Shown: one piece after another, positions 18,931 through 28,873 of the stretch | Position numbering within the stretch: position 1 is the stretch's first letter | How the letters are laid out: each line of letters starts with the position of its first letter | Source: CAYOHR01 sp964512145 | GTDB taxonomy: Bacteria; Bacteroidota; Bacteroidia; Flavobacteriales_G; JALEGO01 | Assembly (NCBI GenBank): GCA_964512145.1 | Contig: CAZEIM010000005.1 | Span: 1-64,000 of the forward strand | Direction of reading: 5' to 3' | Length of the DNA stretch: 64,000 bases | Position numbers and translations under genes: made by a program | Notes under the pieces: generated by a model | Seen by the model: the letters and a program-made list of their open reading frames with translations, nothing else | Database searches by the model: none | Told to the model about the DNA's origin: nothing

Positions 18931-19703
18931 TATATGCCTTTAACAACCTGCCAGGTTACAAAAATAGTGAGTACTGTCGTTAATATGGTTAAAATAGGCG
19001 CCAACTCTTCCACCAACTCTTTAGCTACATAAAAGGTTGGTTCAACATAAATAATATCGTTTGCTTGCAAATACATACCTGCATCTTTAATGCTTTCAAT
19101 TTTAGATAAGTCGAATAAATATATAGTTGGATTTTTTAAATCGCCACGAATTAATTTTACTTTCCAAGCCTTACCTGTATTAGAAATACCACCAGACATT
19201 GCCAAAGCTTCGATTAATGTGGTGTTTTCATTTTGCAGAGGCAAAACTTTAGCTGTACCTTCATTACCTGGAAAAATAATTACTCTCTTATTAGTTACGC
19301 GTAAATCTACAAAAGGACTATTATAAAATTCAGTATATTTTTGTTCTAAAAACTTTTCTGCCTCTCGTATACTTAAACCTTCAATTTTTTGTCTACCAAT
19401 AACTGGAAACTTAACCATTCCATTACTTTCTACTGAGTATTGAATCAATTGTTGTGAATTATTTTGAACCCCTCCACCACTCATGTTTTGTGTCATTTCC
19501 AATACTTTAAATCCATCATTAGAAAAAACTCTAAATGTTAAAATATCGTTTTTTCTTATTATATAATCTTTTTGAACACTATCTATAAACTGATCAAAAC
19601 TAAAACCCTTAGGCGTTTTAAACATTACACTTGGTTGAAAATATCGGCAAGAGCTAACAAATGCAATAAATACAATAAAAAATAAATATTTCTTAGATTT
19701 CAT
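18930..19703 (-). CDS. Wza-like polysaccharide export lipoprotein
   Basis: 257 aa. The lipoprotein signal has a lipobox (VSSC, Cys19). Poly_export and SLBB-type domains follow (IRKNDILTFRVFSNDG; MVKFPVIGRQKIEGLSIREAE; NENTTLIEALAMSGGI; LQANDIIYVEP). A C-terminal hydrophobic helix (LAPILTILTTVLTIFVTW) crosses the membrane. The family forms the outer-membrane channel for capsule or exopolysaccharide. It sits directly upstream of the wzc-like gene. Confidence 0.92.
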   Translation of the reverse strand: MKSKKYLFFIVFIAFVSSCRYFQPSVMFKTPKGFSFDQFIDSVQKDYIIRKNDILTFRVFSNDGFKVLEMTQNMSGGGVQNNSQQLIQYSVESNGMVKFPVIGRQKIEGLSIREAEKFLEQKYTEFYNSPFVDLRVTNKRVIIFPGNEGTAKVLPLQNENTTLIEALAMSGGISNTGKAWKVKLIRGDLKNPTIYLFDLSKIESIKDAGMYLQANDIIYVEPTFYVAKELVEELAPILTILTTVLTIFVTWQVVKGI

Positions 19704-19783
19704 ATTTAAAATTGTTCAAAAATATCATTTTTTAAGTATTGAAGGCTTATTGTAGAAGATTTTTTTTAATAAACGAATAAAAA

Positions 19784-20971
19784 TTAAAATTTTAACGTAT
19801 TATATTCTTGTAAATATAGATCTTTCATGTTATGAACCAGCCTATTATATGAAAATCGATCGGCAATATTTTTTCCATCATTTTCTGACAATTGAAAAGA
19901 AGTTTTATTGACTATAAAATCCACAAAATCTTTAGAATTAAATGATTTAATTATTTTTCCAGTTACATCAGGAATAATAATATCCTCTACTCCACCTGCA
20001 TTGGTTGATAAAACAAACTTTCCTGTGGCTTGTGCTTCGATTAAACTAACTGGAGTACCTTCATTAAAAGAAGTAAGTAAAACGATATCAGATCCAGCAT
20101 ATACATAATCTACATCTTTAATCCACGATGTAAAAAGAATATCTTCGTTATTTTTAATAACGCTAGAAGTAAAAGACAAGTTTGTGTTTTTTACATATTC
20201 AATAATTTCATCTTTATTTTCACCATCCCCAACAATAACTCCAACATATTTTTTAGGAAATAATTTATTTAACTCTTTAATAATATCTATAAACAACGGG
20301 TGGTTTTTTATAGACACTAAACGACCAACTATACATACAGCGATTTTGTCGGGAGGTATATTATATTTAGCTCTAAATGTATTTCTTTTATGGGCAATAT
20401 TTTCCCTAAATTTTGACAAATCAAATCCAAGAGGTATAACCGAGATTTTTTCAGCTGCCACGATTTTATGTTGAAAAACTAATTCTTCTTTTTGTTTGGG
20501 GCTTATGGCAATAATTTTTGTTGACTTAGTAGCCAGATACCGTTCTACATTCTTGTAAAACATAGTTTTAACTTTTCCAAAATATGAATGAAAAACGTGC
20601 CCGTGAAATGTATGAAAAATTAACGGAACATTATGATTAAATGCCGCCAACCTTCCAATAGCTCCAGCCTTAGATGCATGAGTATGAACAATATCCGGTT
20701 TAAATTTTTTGATAATTTCTGATATTTTACGATATGCTACCTTGTCATATTTTAAGCTTATTTCTCTTTTCATTTCTGGAATTATGGTAGGTACTATTCC
20801 TAAATTATCTAAAATAAACGTAGAACTCTCCTCGGTTTCGTCTTTAGCACCTCCAATGAGTAAAGTTTCAAAATCAGGCTCTAAATATTTAGTTAAATAC
20901 GCTACATTATAGGTGGGTCCACCTAAATTAAACCTATTGGCAATTCGTAAAATTTTTAATTTTTTACTCAT
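19784..20971 (-). CDS. Glycosyltransferase family 4
   Basis: 395 aa GT-B enzyme. The N-terminal acceptor domain starts ILRIANRFNLGGPTYNVAYL and contains PDIVHTHASKAGAIGRLAA. The C-terminal donor domain has CIVGRLVSIKNHPLFI, VIVGDGENKDE and the EX7E element in LLTSFNEGTPVSLIEAQATGK. It adds a sugar to the lipid-linked glycan of the locus; the donor is unknown. It lies between asparagine synthase and the export lipoprotein on the same strand. Confidence 0.9.
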   Translation of the reverse strand: MSKKLKILRIANRFNLGGPTYNVAYLTKYLEPDFETLLIGGAKDETEESSTFILDNLGIVPTIIPEMKREISLKYDKVAYRKISEIIKKFKPDIVHTHASKAGAIGRLAAFNHNVPLIFHTFHGHVFHSYFGKVKTMFYKNVERYLATKSTKIIAISPKQKEELVFQHKIVAAEKISVIPLGFDLSKFRENIAHKRNTFRAKYNIPPDKIAVCIVGRLVSIKNHPLFIDIIKELNKLFPKKYVGVIVGDGENKDEIIEYVKNTNLSFTSSVIKNNEDILFTSWIKDVDYVYAGSDIVLLTSFNEGTPVSLIEAQATGKFVLSTNAGGVEDIIIPDVTGKIIKSFNSKDFVDFIVNKTSFQLSENDGKNIADRFSYNRLVHNMKDLYLQEYNTLKF

Positions 20972-21001
20972 TTAAAAAAAATTATTTTTAATCAATATCA
21001 A

Positions 21002-22885
21002 TTACATTAAGTATTTTTTCCACCAATACTGAAAAACTATTAATGCCCAAACTGTTGCATGAACATCTCCTGGGTTATTAGAATATAATTTACTTTTAAT
21101 TTTTTGTATCTCTTGCAATGAAAAAATGCCCTGTTCTAAAATAAATTCGTCCTTTAATAAATCATCCAAAATCAATCCTTTTAAATCATTTTTAAACCAT
21201 TTTAATAAGGGAACTTCAAATCCGTGTTTGGGTCTATTATATAACTCAGAAGGTAGTAAATCCTTAAAAGTATCTTGCAATATTTTCTTTTTAATATTTT
21301 TATCAATTTTATAAGATTCAGGTAACCCGGTAACAAAATTAACTAGTCTGTAATCCAAAAATGGAGTTCTTACTTCTAATGAATTAGCCATGGACATTAA
21401 ATCAACTTTTGTTAACATATCATAAGGTAATACTAAATGTAAGTCGGCTAATAATACTTCATTTAAATTATTGGTTTTTAAATATTGTAAAAATTTTTGT
21501 TTGAACTTTTCATATTCTGAACTATCAGAAGAATTTAGAATGAGTAGTTTATCAACCTCTGATTCTGACAATAGTCCTGCCCATTGCCAATATCTTTCAG
21601 AATTGGTTAAATGTACACTATTAAAAAATTTATTAAATTGTCTAACTTTATTTAATACAGCATTATTTCTTGATTCAGGAAAAAATTTAATAAGATGCCT
21701 TAATGGACTTAATGTTTTTTCTTTCCAGGTTAAATTTCTAACTTTAAATTCTGCCATATGTTTGTTATAGCCAGAAAAAAGCTCATCCGCTCCATCTCCA
21801 GATAATGCAACAGTAACATATTCACGGGTTTTTTTACTTAATATATACACAGCTAAGGCAGATGAATCAGCAAAAGGTTCGTCTAAATAATCGAGCATTT
21901 CATATATGTTATTTATAAAATCGTTATTAGACAAACTAAATACTGTATTTAATAAAGTTAGACAATTTAATAAATTTTTAGCGTAGTTTGTCTCATCAAA
22001 AAAAGGTTCATCTTGATAACCAATTGAAAACGAATGTAAATTAGGAACAAATTTACTAGCTAAGCCGGTAATAATACTGGAATCTATACCACCGCTTAAA
22101 AAAGAACCTAAGGGAACATCAGAAACTAATCTTAATCGAACAGAGTCTTCTAGTAAATGATAAATAGTTTCTTTAGCGTTATTGTAAGTAGGAATATTTT
22201 CATGTATTTGATAGTTAGGTATCGAATAATACCTTGATATACTTACTGTATTTTCAACTAATTCTATATAAGATCCTGGCTCCAGTTTAAAGAAATTTTG
22301 GAGCATACAAATTTGAGGCAAGTAATTTAGATGAAAATAATGTCGTAAGGCAGAAGGATTAATTTTTCGAGGAAATGGAAATGAAAGTAAGGATTTAAAT
22401 TCCGATGAAAAAGCAAAAACATGATCATCAAGGTAATACACCAGTGGTTTAATTCCATATCTATCACGCGCAATGGTGAGTTTGTTATTAGCTTTATCAT
22501 ATATGGCAAATGCAAAAAAACCGTTTAATTTATTTAAACAAGAAACGCCCTCTTTAATAAATAAATTTAATAATACTTCGGTATCGGAGCCTGATAAAAA
22601 TTCTGTGCCTTCTAACTGTAAGGATTTCCTAAGTTCTTTAAAATTAAAGATTTCCCCATTAAATACGATGGTGTAATTGCCGGATGGGTCGGTAAAAGGT
22701 TGGTTGGCTAAAGTAGAAGTATCTATTATTGATAATCTAGCATGGCCTAATGTTATGTTTCCAAATCTTTTAAAATCTTGAAAATCAGGACCTCTTCGAT
22801 TTAATTGTCCTAAAGCACTTGAAAAAGATTCTAATGCTTGATGACTCGAGTTATCAAGTAAGGCAACCCCTAATATTCCACACAT
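21002..22885 (-). CDS. asnB: Asparagine synthase (glutamine-hydrolysing)
   Basis: 627 aa. N-terminal class II glutaminase with nucleophile Cys2 (MCGILGVALL), GHARLSIID and the FNGEIFNF loop. C-terminal synthetase with the pyrophosphatase motif SGGIDSS and DGADELFSGYNKH. It makes Asn from Asp, Gln and ATP. Its place at the head of a polysaccharide gene run is common for this subfamily, which may amidate a uronic-acid sugar or other glycan component rather than serve free Asn synthesis; that is inference. Confidence 0.93.
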   Translation of the reverse strand: MCGILGVALLDNSSHQALESFSSALGQLNRRGPDFQDFKRFGNITLGHARLSIIDTSTLANQPFTDPSGNYTIVFNGEIFNFKELRKSLQLEGTEFLSGSDTEVLLNLFIKEGVSCLNKLNGFFAFAIYDKANNKLTIARDRYGIKPLVYYLDDHVFAFSSEFKSLLSFPFPRKINPSALRHYFHLNYLPQICMLQNFFKLEPGSYIELVENTVSISRYYSIPNYQIHENIPTYNNAKETIYHLLEDSVRLRLVSDVPLGSFLSGGIDSSIITGLASKFVPNLHSFSIGYQDEPFFDETNYAKNLLNCLTLLNTVFSLSNNDFINNIYEMLDYLDEPFADSSALAVYILSKKTREYVTVALSGDGADELFSGYNKHMAEFKVRNLTWKEKTLSPLRHLIKFFPESRNNAVLNKVRQFNKFFNSVHLTNSERYWQWAGLLSESEVDKLLILNSSDSSEYEKFKQKFLQYLKTNNLNEVLLADLHLVLPYDMLTKVDLMSMANSLEVRTPFLDYRLVNFVTGLPESYKIDKNIKKKILQDTFKDLLPSELYNRPKHGFEVPLLKWFKNDLKGLILDDLLKDEFILEQGIFSLQEIQKIKSKLYSNNPGDVHATVWALIVFQYWWKKYLM

Positions 22886-22892
22886 ACATAAA

Positions 22893-22910
22893 AGCGAAAA
22901 AAATTTCGCT
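22893..22910 (-). terminator. Weak hairpin between lpdA and asnB
   Basis: Inverted repeat AGCGAAA (22893-22899) / TTTCGCT (22904-22910) with a 4-nt loop. On the minus strand it is followed by TTTA only. It may attenuate transcription from lpdA into asnB; the short T-run makes it a weak terminator candidate. Confidence 0.4.
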
Positions 22911-22914
22911 AAAA

Positions 22915-24303
22915 TTATAAGTGTATTACTTCGCCATAAGCTGCTGCCGCAGCTTCCATAATAGCCTCACTCATAGTAGGATGTGGATGTACTGTTTTAA
23001 TTAACTCATGGCCTGTAGTTTCAAGCTTTCTAATAGCTACAATTTCTGCAATCATTTCTGTTACATTATAACCAATCATATGCGCTCCTAACAACTCCCC
23101 ATACTTTGAATCGAAAATTAATTTAACAAATCCATCTTTATGGCCTGCAGCACTTGCTTTACCGGAAGCCGAAAAAGGAAATTTACCCACTTTAATATCA
23201 TATCCTGCTTCTTTTGCTGCTTTTTCAGTATATCCAACTGAAGCTATTTCAGGCGAACAATAAGTACACCCTGGAATATTGTTGTAATCTAAAGGTTCGG
23301 GGTGATGACCCGCCATTTTTTCAACACAAATGATACCCTCAGCAGATGCAACATGTGCTAAAGCTTGTCCTCCAACACAATCTCCTATAGCATAAATTCC
23401 AGGAATATTTGTTTTATAATATTCATCTACAACAATTTTTCCTTTATCTGTAGCTACTCCAACCTTTTCTAAGCCAATATTTTCAATATTAGCAACAATA
23501 CCTACTGCAGAAAGTACTATTTCTGTTTCTAATTTTTCAATTCCTTTACTTGTCTTTACAGATACCATACAATTTTTACCTGAAACATCTACAGATTCAA
23601 CACTTGCTTGTGTTAACACATTCATGCCAATTTTTTTAAAAGAACGCTCTAATTGTTTAGATACTTCCTCATCTTCAACAGGCACAATATTTGGCATATA
23701 TTCAACAAGCGTTACCTGAGTACCCATAGTTTGGTAAAAATAAGCAAACTCAGAACCAATAGCTCCTGAACCAACTACTAACATAGATTTTGGCATAGTA
23801 GGTAAAGTCATGGCTTGTCGGTAACCTATTATTTTTTTACCATCTTGTTTTAAATTTGGCAATTCTCTTGATCTAGCACCTACTGCTATTATAATATTTT
23901 TTCCTTCAACTACCGATTCTTTGTTATTTGCATCTGTAACCGAAATTTTACCCGGAGATAAAATTTTACCAGTGCCCATAATCACGTCAATTTTATTTTT
24001 TTTCATTAAAAATTGAACTCCTTTACTCATCCCATCGGCAACATCTCTGCTTCTTTTAATAACCGATGAAAAATCTACGGATGAATTAGAAACTTTAATA
24101 CCAAAATCCGAAGCATGATTTAAGTAAGAAAAAACTTGAGCACTTTTAAGCAAAGCTTTAGTTGGAATACATCCCCAATTCAAGCAAATACCTCCTAATG
24201 ATTCTCTTTCAATTACAGCTGTCTTTAAACCTAATTGAGAAGCCCTAATTGCAGCTACATATCCACCAGGTCCACTTCCTAATACAATAACATCGTAATT
24301 CAT
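22915..24303 (-). CDS. lpdA: Dihydrolipoyl dehydrogenase (E3)
   Basis: 462 aa flavoprotein reoxidising lipoamide of 2-oxoacid dehydrogenase complexes. Motifs: FAD-binding GSGPGGYVAA (9-18), redox disulfide Cys40/Cys45 in GGICLNWGCIPTK, NAD-binding GSGAIGSEFA, second FAD motif GIYAIGDCV, and the C-terminal His-Glu pair in HPHPTMSEA. No E1 or E2 gene is adjacent. Confidence 0.96.
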   Translation of the reverse strand: MNYDVIVLGSGPGGYVAAIRASQLGLKTAVIERESLGGICLNWGCIPTKALLKSAQVFSYLNHASDFGIKVSNSSVDFSSVIKRSRDVADGMSKGVQFLMKKNKIDVIMGTGKILSPGKISVTDANNKESVVEGKNIIIAVGARSRELPNLKQDGKKIIGYRQAMTLPTMPKSMLVVGSGAIGSEFAYFYQTMGTQVTLVEYMPNIVPVEDEEVSKQLERSFKKIGMNVLTQASVESVDVSGKNCMVSVKTSKGIEKLETEIVLSAVGIVANIENIGLEKVGVATDKGKIVVDEYYKTNIPGIYAIGDCVGGQALAHVASAEGIICVEKMAGHHPEPLDYNNIPGCTYCSPEIASVGYTEKAAKEAGYDIKVGKFPFSASGKASAAGHKDGFVKLIFDSKYGELLGAHMIGYNVTEMIAEIVAIRKLETTGHELIKTVHPHPTMSEAIMEAAAAAYGEVIHL

Positions 24304-24402
24304 ATATAAAATTTAGATTGCTAAATTAAGAGTTAATGTTCAAATAAACACAATATACCTTACAGAAAATTATATGTTTTTAACATATAACATAAAATGT
24401 CT

Positions 24403-27400
24403 TTAACTTTTTCGAGATGAGCTAAATAATCTGGAAAAAATATTTAGTAATTTTTTAAAAAAATCAAAATATAGAGTAATAGTAAGCATAAAAGACATCA
24501 TCCATAAAACAAAAATATTTACCCAAGGAGTAAAAAAATACTTTCCAAATATTTTTTTTCTGGGAGCATAAAAATGTGCTCTAAATCCATCTGAATCTAA
24601 GAAAATCGGATCTGTTTTTTGAATTAATTCATCATTCAATTCTAAAATATACCTTAAATCTTTTTTATTCGTTAATAAATCAGATAAAGCTGTATTTTCA
24701 TGCGAAACTTTTAATTCATTAAATAGGTTTTTGCCATTTTCATGATTTGCATAAAATTTTTGTATAATCTTATCCTTTCTATCGGCACCTTTATTAAACA
24801 TTTTAACATAAAAAATATTTAACTTGTACAATTCATCTTTTAATGATTCGATTAAAGTTAAATTTATTTTTTGAGGATGAATTTGTTCAAAATCTGAAAA
24901 CAAAAAATGTTTATTAATATGTTTTTCTTTAAGAAATTCATTTTTTAAAAGACGCAAATCACTTTCTATATCTTTAACATCTTCATTGCGTTTTATTACA
25001 CTTTCGATATTGTTTACTTTAGCTTGTAATTTTGGTATCCAAAAGTTTTTTTTGTAGTTGGCAATACTCATCATTTTTTTATCGGAATAAAACATTTTTT
25101 CGTAGGAATTTTCTTTATACTGATAAACAGCTAAGGCTTCAAATGCCCAACGAGAAGCCATTAAATCACCAATTAGCGGAACATTTTTTTGAGAGGTGCT
25201 TACCGGATTTAATTTATCAAACTTAACAATAATACCACTAAATAATAATTGAGGAATTAATAGAAATGGAATAAGAATATAAATCGTTACTGCCGAATTT
25301 AAAGTTGCCGAAATATTTAAACCTACCATGTTTGCAAAACACGCAGTACTGAATAATACAAGCCAATACATCGAATACATTCCATGTATGCCTAATATTG
25401 TATTTCCGATTAAAATAAATAAAAGTGTTTGAATGGCTGAAACCGAAAACATTAATACAATTTTTGAAAATAGATAAGAGCCATTACTTAAATTTAAAAA
25501 AGATTCTCGTTTTCTAATTTTTTGATCTCTAATTATCTCCTCTGCACTTACCGTCATACCAATAAACAATGAAACGACAACCGACATAAATAAATACACT
25601 GGAATATTTTCGTTATCCATAAAGGTGTATCCCATTTGATTATCTACGTCCGTATCGTAAAAACGGATAAAAAAAGCTAAGATAAATGCTAGAATAGGAG
25701 TTTCTAATAAATTAATTAAAAGATATTGTGTATTCGTTAATTTAGATAATAAATCTCTGATTAAAAATATATTAAACTGTTTAAGCTTAGAAGGAACATT
25801 AAAAGTACTTTGGGGTAATTCAGATTTTTCTTCTACTATTTCCTCTATCGAATTATTTTTATCTTTTAAATAATAATCATTCCATTCTTTAGGGGAAATT
25901 TTTCGTTGATCTGTAACATTCCCATATTCATCTAATATTTTAGATTCCAGCGTATTAAAAATTTGTTCTGGATTGACATTTCCGCAGCGTTTACATTCAC
26001 TTTCATTAGCATTTACATGGTTGATGATTGTTTTAAAGTAAATAACAGCATCAACTGGGTTTCCATAATATACTGGATAACCTCCTAAATCTAATATCAA
26101 TAATTGATCAAACATTTTAAAGATATCTGATGAGGGTTGATGAATTACTACAAAAACTAATTTGCCTTTTAGGGTTAACTCTTTCAGTAAATCCATAATA
26201 TTTTCTGAATCTCGAGAAGAAAGACCCGAAGTTGGTTCATCGGCAAAAAGCACGGCAGGTTCACGCAATAATTCTAATCCTATATTAACTCGTTTGCGTT
26301 GTCCGCCACTAATAATTTTATCAATTGGGTTTCCTACCTTTAAATGCTTAATTTCTTCTAATCCAAGGCTGTTTAATAGGTCAATGACTAATTTATCGAG
26401 CTGATTATTAGATAAATCTTTAAAACACAACTTAGCATTATAGAATAAGTTTTCATATACGGTTAATTCCTCTATTAATAAATCGTCCTGAGAAACATAT
26501 CCGATAATCCCTTCAATTTTATCTTTTTCTTTATAAATATCAAATCCATTAATTAATATTTTTCCTTTTGTCGGAGCGATATTTCCATTTAATATATTTA
26601 ACAAGGTTGATTTTCCAGCACCACTTCCTCCCATTATAGCTATAAGTTTACCGGACTCTTCTTGAAAACTTAAAGGTTTAATCCCTGAATTTCCATTTTT
26701 AAACTTATATTCAACATCTTTAACAGCGAATGTAATTTTAGGTTTTCCAACTTCTGTTAGAAAACATTTTTGAATATCGCTATAATAAATAGTTTTTAGC
26801 TTATTTCCCCTTAAAGATGCACCTCTGTTTAAAATATAAGAACGAGACGAGATGATAGCCTGACCATTTAAATTAATCTCATGAATACCAAAATATTTAA
26901 AGAAAAATAAATTTACACTTTCAATTCTAAGAAATAATATGGGTAAATCAATATCTGGTTCAACAATAAATTTGTTATTGGTATCAGCAATTGTTTTATT
27001 TACTAATAAAAAAGAGGGGCTATTGGGTATTGAATCTTGTTTACTGGTAATAAATTCTAAACAATTTAAATATTCTTCTGCAGAGATTCTGAAAGTGCCT
27101 GCAACCGTCTCTGCAAATTCTTTCTCTTGCTCTGTCATACTCTTTTCAGAAAATAAATACTCAAAAATTCTTAGTAATACTATGATTTTTTGTACTTGAG
27201 TTAATTCTGAATTAATTTCTGTGCAAATTCTTAAAATACGAACAGAGCTTAAAGAAGTACGCTTTCTTTTTAAATCACCGGAATTTGTATATAAAGATTT
27301 CTCAAATTGAGAAACATAATCATCATACAATGAGAGATATTCTTCAACCAATTCTTGACTAAGCTGTTGAGCCAAAAATGCCTCTACTATTTTTCTTTTG

Positions 27401-27471
27401 CTTTTAGTAGTATCGGATTCGGCAACAATAGCAAATAACTGTACTAAAGCTTTTAGAATTCTTTCACTCAT
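24403..27471 (-). CDS. ABC-2 type transporter, ATPase and permease fused, with TerB-like and FHA-like N-terminus
   Basis: 1022 aa. Residues about 1-150 are helical and TerB-like (LKALVQLFAIVAESD; a second unit with FSEKSMTEQEKEFAETVAG). Residues about 175-235 look FHA-like (ILNRGASLRGNKLKTIYYSDI). The ABC domain has Walker A GGSGAGKSTLLN, signature ISGGQRKRVNIG and Walker B VLFADEPTSG, as in ABCG-type exporters. A CKRCG element follows, then ABC-2 membrane helices with a long soluble insertion and a final membrane helix. All parts are on one chain, so it can act as a homodimer. Substrate unknown. It is flanked by unrelated genes, so context gives no help. Confidence 0.8.
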   Translation of the reverse strand: MSERILKALVQLFAIVAESDTTKSKRKIVEAFLAQQLSQELVEEYLSLYDDYVSQFEKSLYTNSGDLKRKRTSLSSVRILRICTEINSELTQVQKIIVLLRIFEYLFSEKSMTEQEKEFAETVAGTFRISAEEYLNCLEFITSKQDSIPNSPSFLLVNKTIADTNNKFIVEPDIDLPILFLRIESVNLFFFKYFGIHEINLNGQAIISSRSYILNRGASLRGNKLKTIYYSDIQKCFLTEVGKPKITFAVKDVEYKFKNGNSGIKPLSFQEESGKLIAIMGGSGAGKSTLLNILNGNIAPTKGKILINGFDIYKEKDKIEGIIGYVSQDDLLIEELTVYENLFYNAKLCFKDLSNNQLDKLVIDLLNSLGLEEIKHLKVGNPIDKIISGGQRKRVNIGLELLREPAVLFADEPTSGLSSRDSENIMDLLKELTLKGKLVFVVIHQPSSDIFKMFDQLLILDLGGYPVYYGNPVDAVIYFKTIINHVNANESECKRCGNVNPEQIFNTLESKILDEYGNVTDQRKISPKEWNDYYLKDKNNSIEEIVEEKSELPQSTFNVPSKLKQFNIFLIRDLLSKLTNTQYLLINLLETPILAFILAFFIRFYDTDVDNQMGYTFMDNENIPVYLFMSVVVSLFIGMTVSAEEIIRDQKIRKRESFLNLSNGSYLFSKIVLMFSVSAIQTLLFILIGNTILGIHGMYSMYWLVLFSTACFANMVGLNISATLNSAVTIYILIPFLLIPQLLFSGIIVKFDKLNPVSTSQKNVPLIGDLMASRWAFEALAVYQYKENSYEKMFYSDKKMMSIANYKKNFWIPKLQAKVNNIESVIKRNEDVKDIESDLRLLKNEFLKEKHINKHFLFSDFEQIHPQKINLTLIESLKDELYKLNIFYVKMFNKGADRKDKIIQKFYANHENGKNLFNELKVSHENTALSDLLTNKKDLRYILELNDELIQKTDPIFLDSDGFRAHFYAPRKKIFGKYFFTPWVNIFVLWMMSFMLTITLYFDFFKKLLNIFSRLFSSSRKS

Positions 27472-27525
27472 TTTTTGAAATCTAAAGCTTTAGTACGAAG
27501 AAATCTAAAAAAAGTTATAGTAACG

Positions 27526-27956
27526 TTAATTTTGTTTAAAACTAATTAACAAAACGGCACAACCAGAACTAATATCATTAAGTTCAGCTGTTATATATCC
27601 ATCGATAGTGGAATTGATTTTAAAATCCCAATAAGAAGAATAATCATAATCTTTATTTGAAAACAAAGGCTTTTTATCGCTATCGTATAAGGTAAAAATA
27701 AGATTTCCGTCAGACAGTCCACTACAAGCAGATATTCGATATGTTGCGCCACCATAAAAAGTTGCTTTAAATTCAGCAATATCATCTCCCACTAATAATG
27801 CTCTGTATTGCTGACCATCCGAAATAAATTCATTCGTCATATTTCTAGAAACACAAGCATTTGCAATAGTATCACAACGTTGTGCGGAAAGAGAAAACGA
27901 AAAAATCACGAATGTTAAAGTAATNNNNNNNNNNNNNNNNNATAATTCTTTTTCAT
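27526..27956 (-). CDS. Small secreted protein of unknown function, interrupted by a gap near the start
   Basis: No family recognised. The downstream part reads ITLTFVIFSFSLSAQRCDT..., a signal peptide ending at SAQ, then about 110 residues with three more Cys (NACVSR, SACSG, SGCAV) and a beta-rich look, possibly a small C2/pre-peptidase-like sandwich. The true start is probably ATG 27954-27956 (MKKNY), beyond the N-run 27925-27941; the missing length must be a multiple of 3 (6 nt would fit), not 17. It lies 11 bp after the lipoprotein gene and is likely co-transcribed. Confidence 0.6.
27925..27941. other. Assembly gap (17 N) in a signal peptide
   Basis: The flanks encode MKKNY and ITLTFVIFSFS. 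In-frame joining needs a length of 0 mod 3, so 17 is an estimate. Confidence 0.85.
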
Positions 27957-27967
27957 AAATTTAAATA

Positions 27968-28855
27968 TTAAGCAACTATATCATTTCTAATAGAGGTGAT
28001 TTTTAATGTAATCTCGTCTATTAATTCTTTAGTTATTTTTACCTCAGTTTTATTATTTAATATTGTTAGTTTTTTATCTTTTTGAGTCTCAGGTTTAGCG
28101 TAAATATATTCAATCTCAACTTTATCAAAAGAATCGTTTAAATCTCTTAACTTACCTAATAAATCCTCAAAATCTTCACCATTTGCATACATTTCTAATA
28201 ATTTAATCAAATTAATTAAAGAGTATTTTTGCTCACCAATTCTATTTTTTAATTCTTCATTTGAATTTGTTTTATATGCAGTAGTAGCAAAATACAATGA
28301 CTCTATCCATCCACCCGCTAAAATTAATGAACCTAAATCATTATTTTGGTTGTTTTGTAAATAAACATCAATTAATTTGTAGGCATCGGATACAATAGAC
28401 AACAGTGAATCTTTATTTCCTAAGTTTTTTTCAAACTTTTTTTGAAATTCAGGCGTAAATGCTGTAGTAATTCCTAAATCATCTGAAATTTTTTTACATG
28501 CATTTAAATACGTAATAGCATCCTGTGTTTGCTCATACAGATTAACGTACCCTAAATCCGCTCCATAAATACCTAAATTTAAGCTTTTAGAAACTTTTGT
28601 AGAATATTTTGAAGAAAAAGAAGGATTATTTAAAATATTTTTATTGTAAGATACTCCAGAGCTCTGAATTAGATAAGCAGTTTGAATGGGGGAAGGAATA
28701 CTAAAAAGTCTGTTGCCCAAACTAACTATTCTAGAATCGGTTGTATCTACGTTTTCTATATTATCTGTTACTTCAATATCTTTAGGCTGTTTATTTTCAC
28801 AAGAAACAACAAAAAAAGATAAAACTGCGAATAAAAATAATCTAGTATAATTCAT
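27968..28855 (-). CDS. Lipoprotein of unknown function
   Basis: 295 aa. Lipoprotein signal with lipobox VVSC (Cys19), then an acidic linker (KQPKDIEVTDNIENVDTTD) and a mostly helical domain. I do not recognise the family. The helical domain includes PSPIQTAYLIQSSGV and LASGLILAGGW-type segments, resembling uncharacterised Bacteroidota lipoproteins. It has a good promoter upstream and is followed by the small secreted protein, so both probably act in the envelope. Confidence 0.7.
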   Translation of the reverse strand: MNYTRLFLFAVLSFFVVSCENKQPKDIEVTDNIENVDTTDSRIVSLGNRLFSIPSPIQTAYLIQSSGVSYNKNILNNPSFSSKYSTKVSKSLNLGIYGADLGYVNLYEQTQDAITYLNACKKISDDLGITTAFTPEFQKKFEKNLGNKDSLLSIVSDAYKLIDVYLQNNQNNDLGSLILAGGWIESLYFATTAYKTNSNEELKNRIGEQKYSLINLIKLLEMYANGEDFEDLLGKLRDLNDSFDKVEIEYIYAKPETQKDKKLTILNNKTEVKITKELIDEITLKITSIRNDIVA

Positions 28856-28873
28856 CTTATATATTTTACTTTA

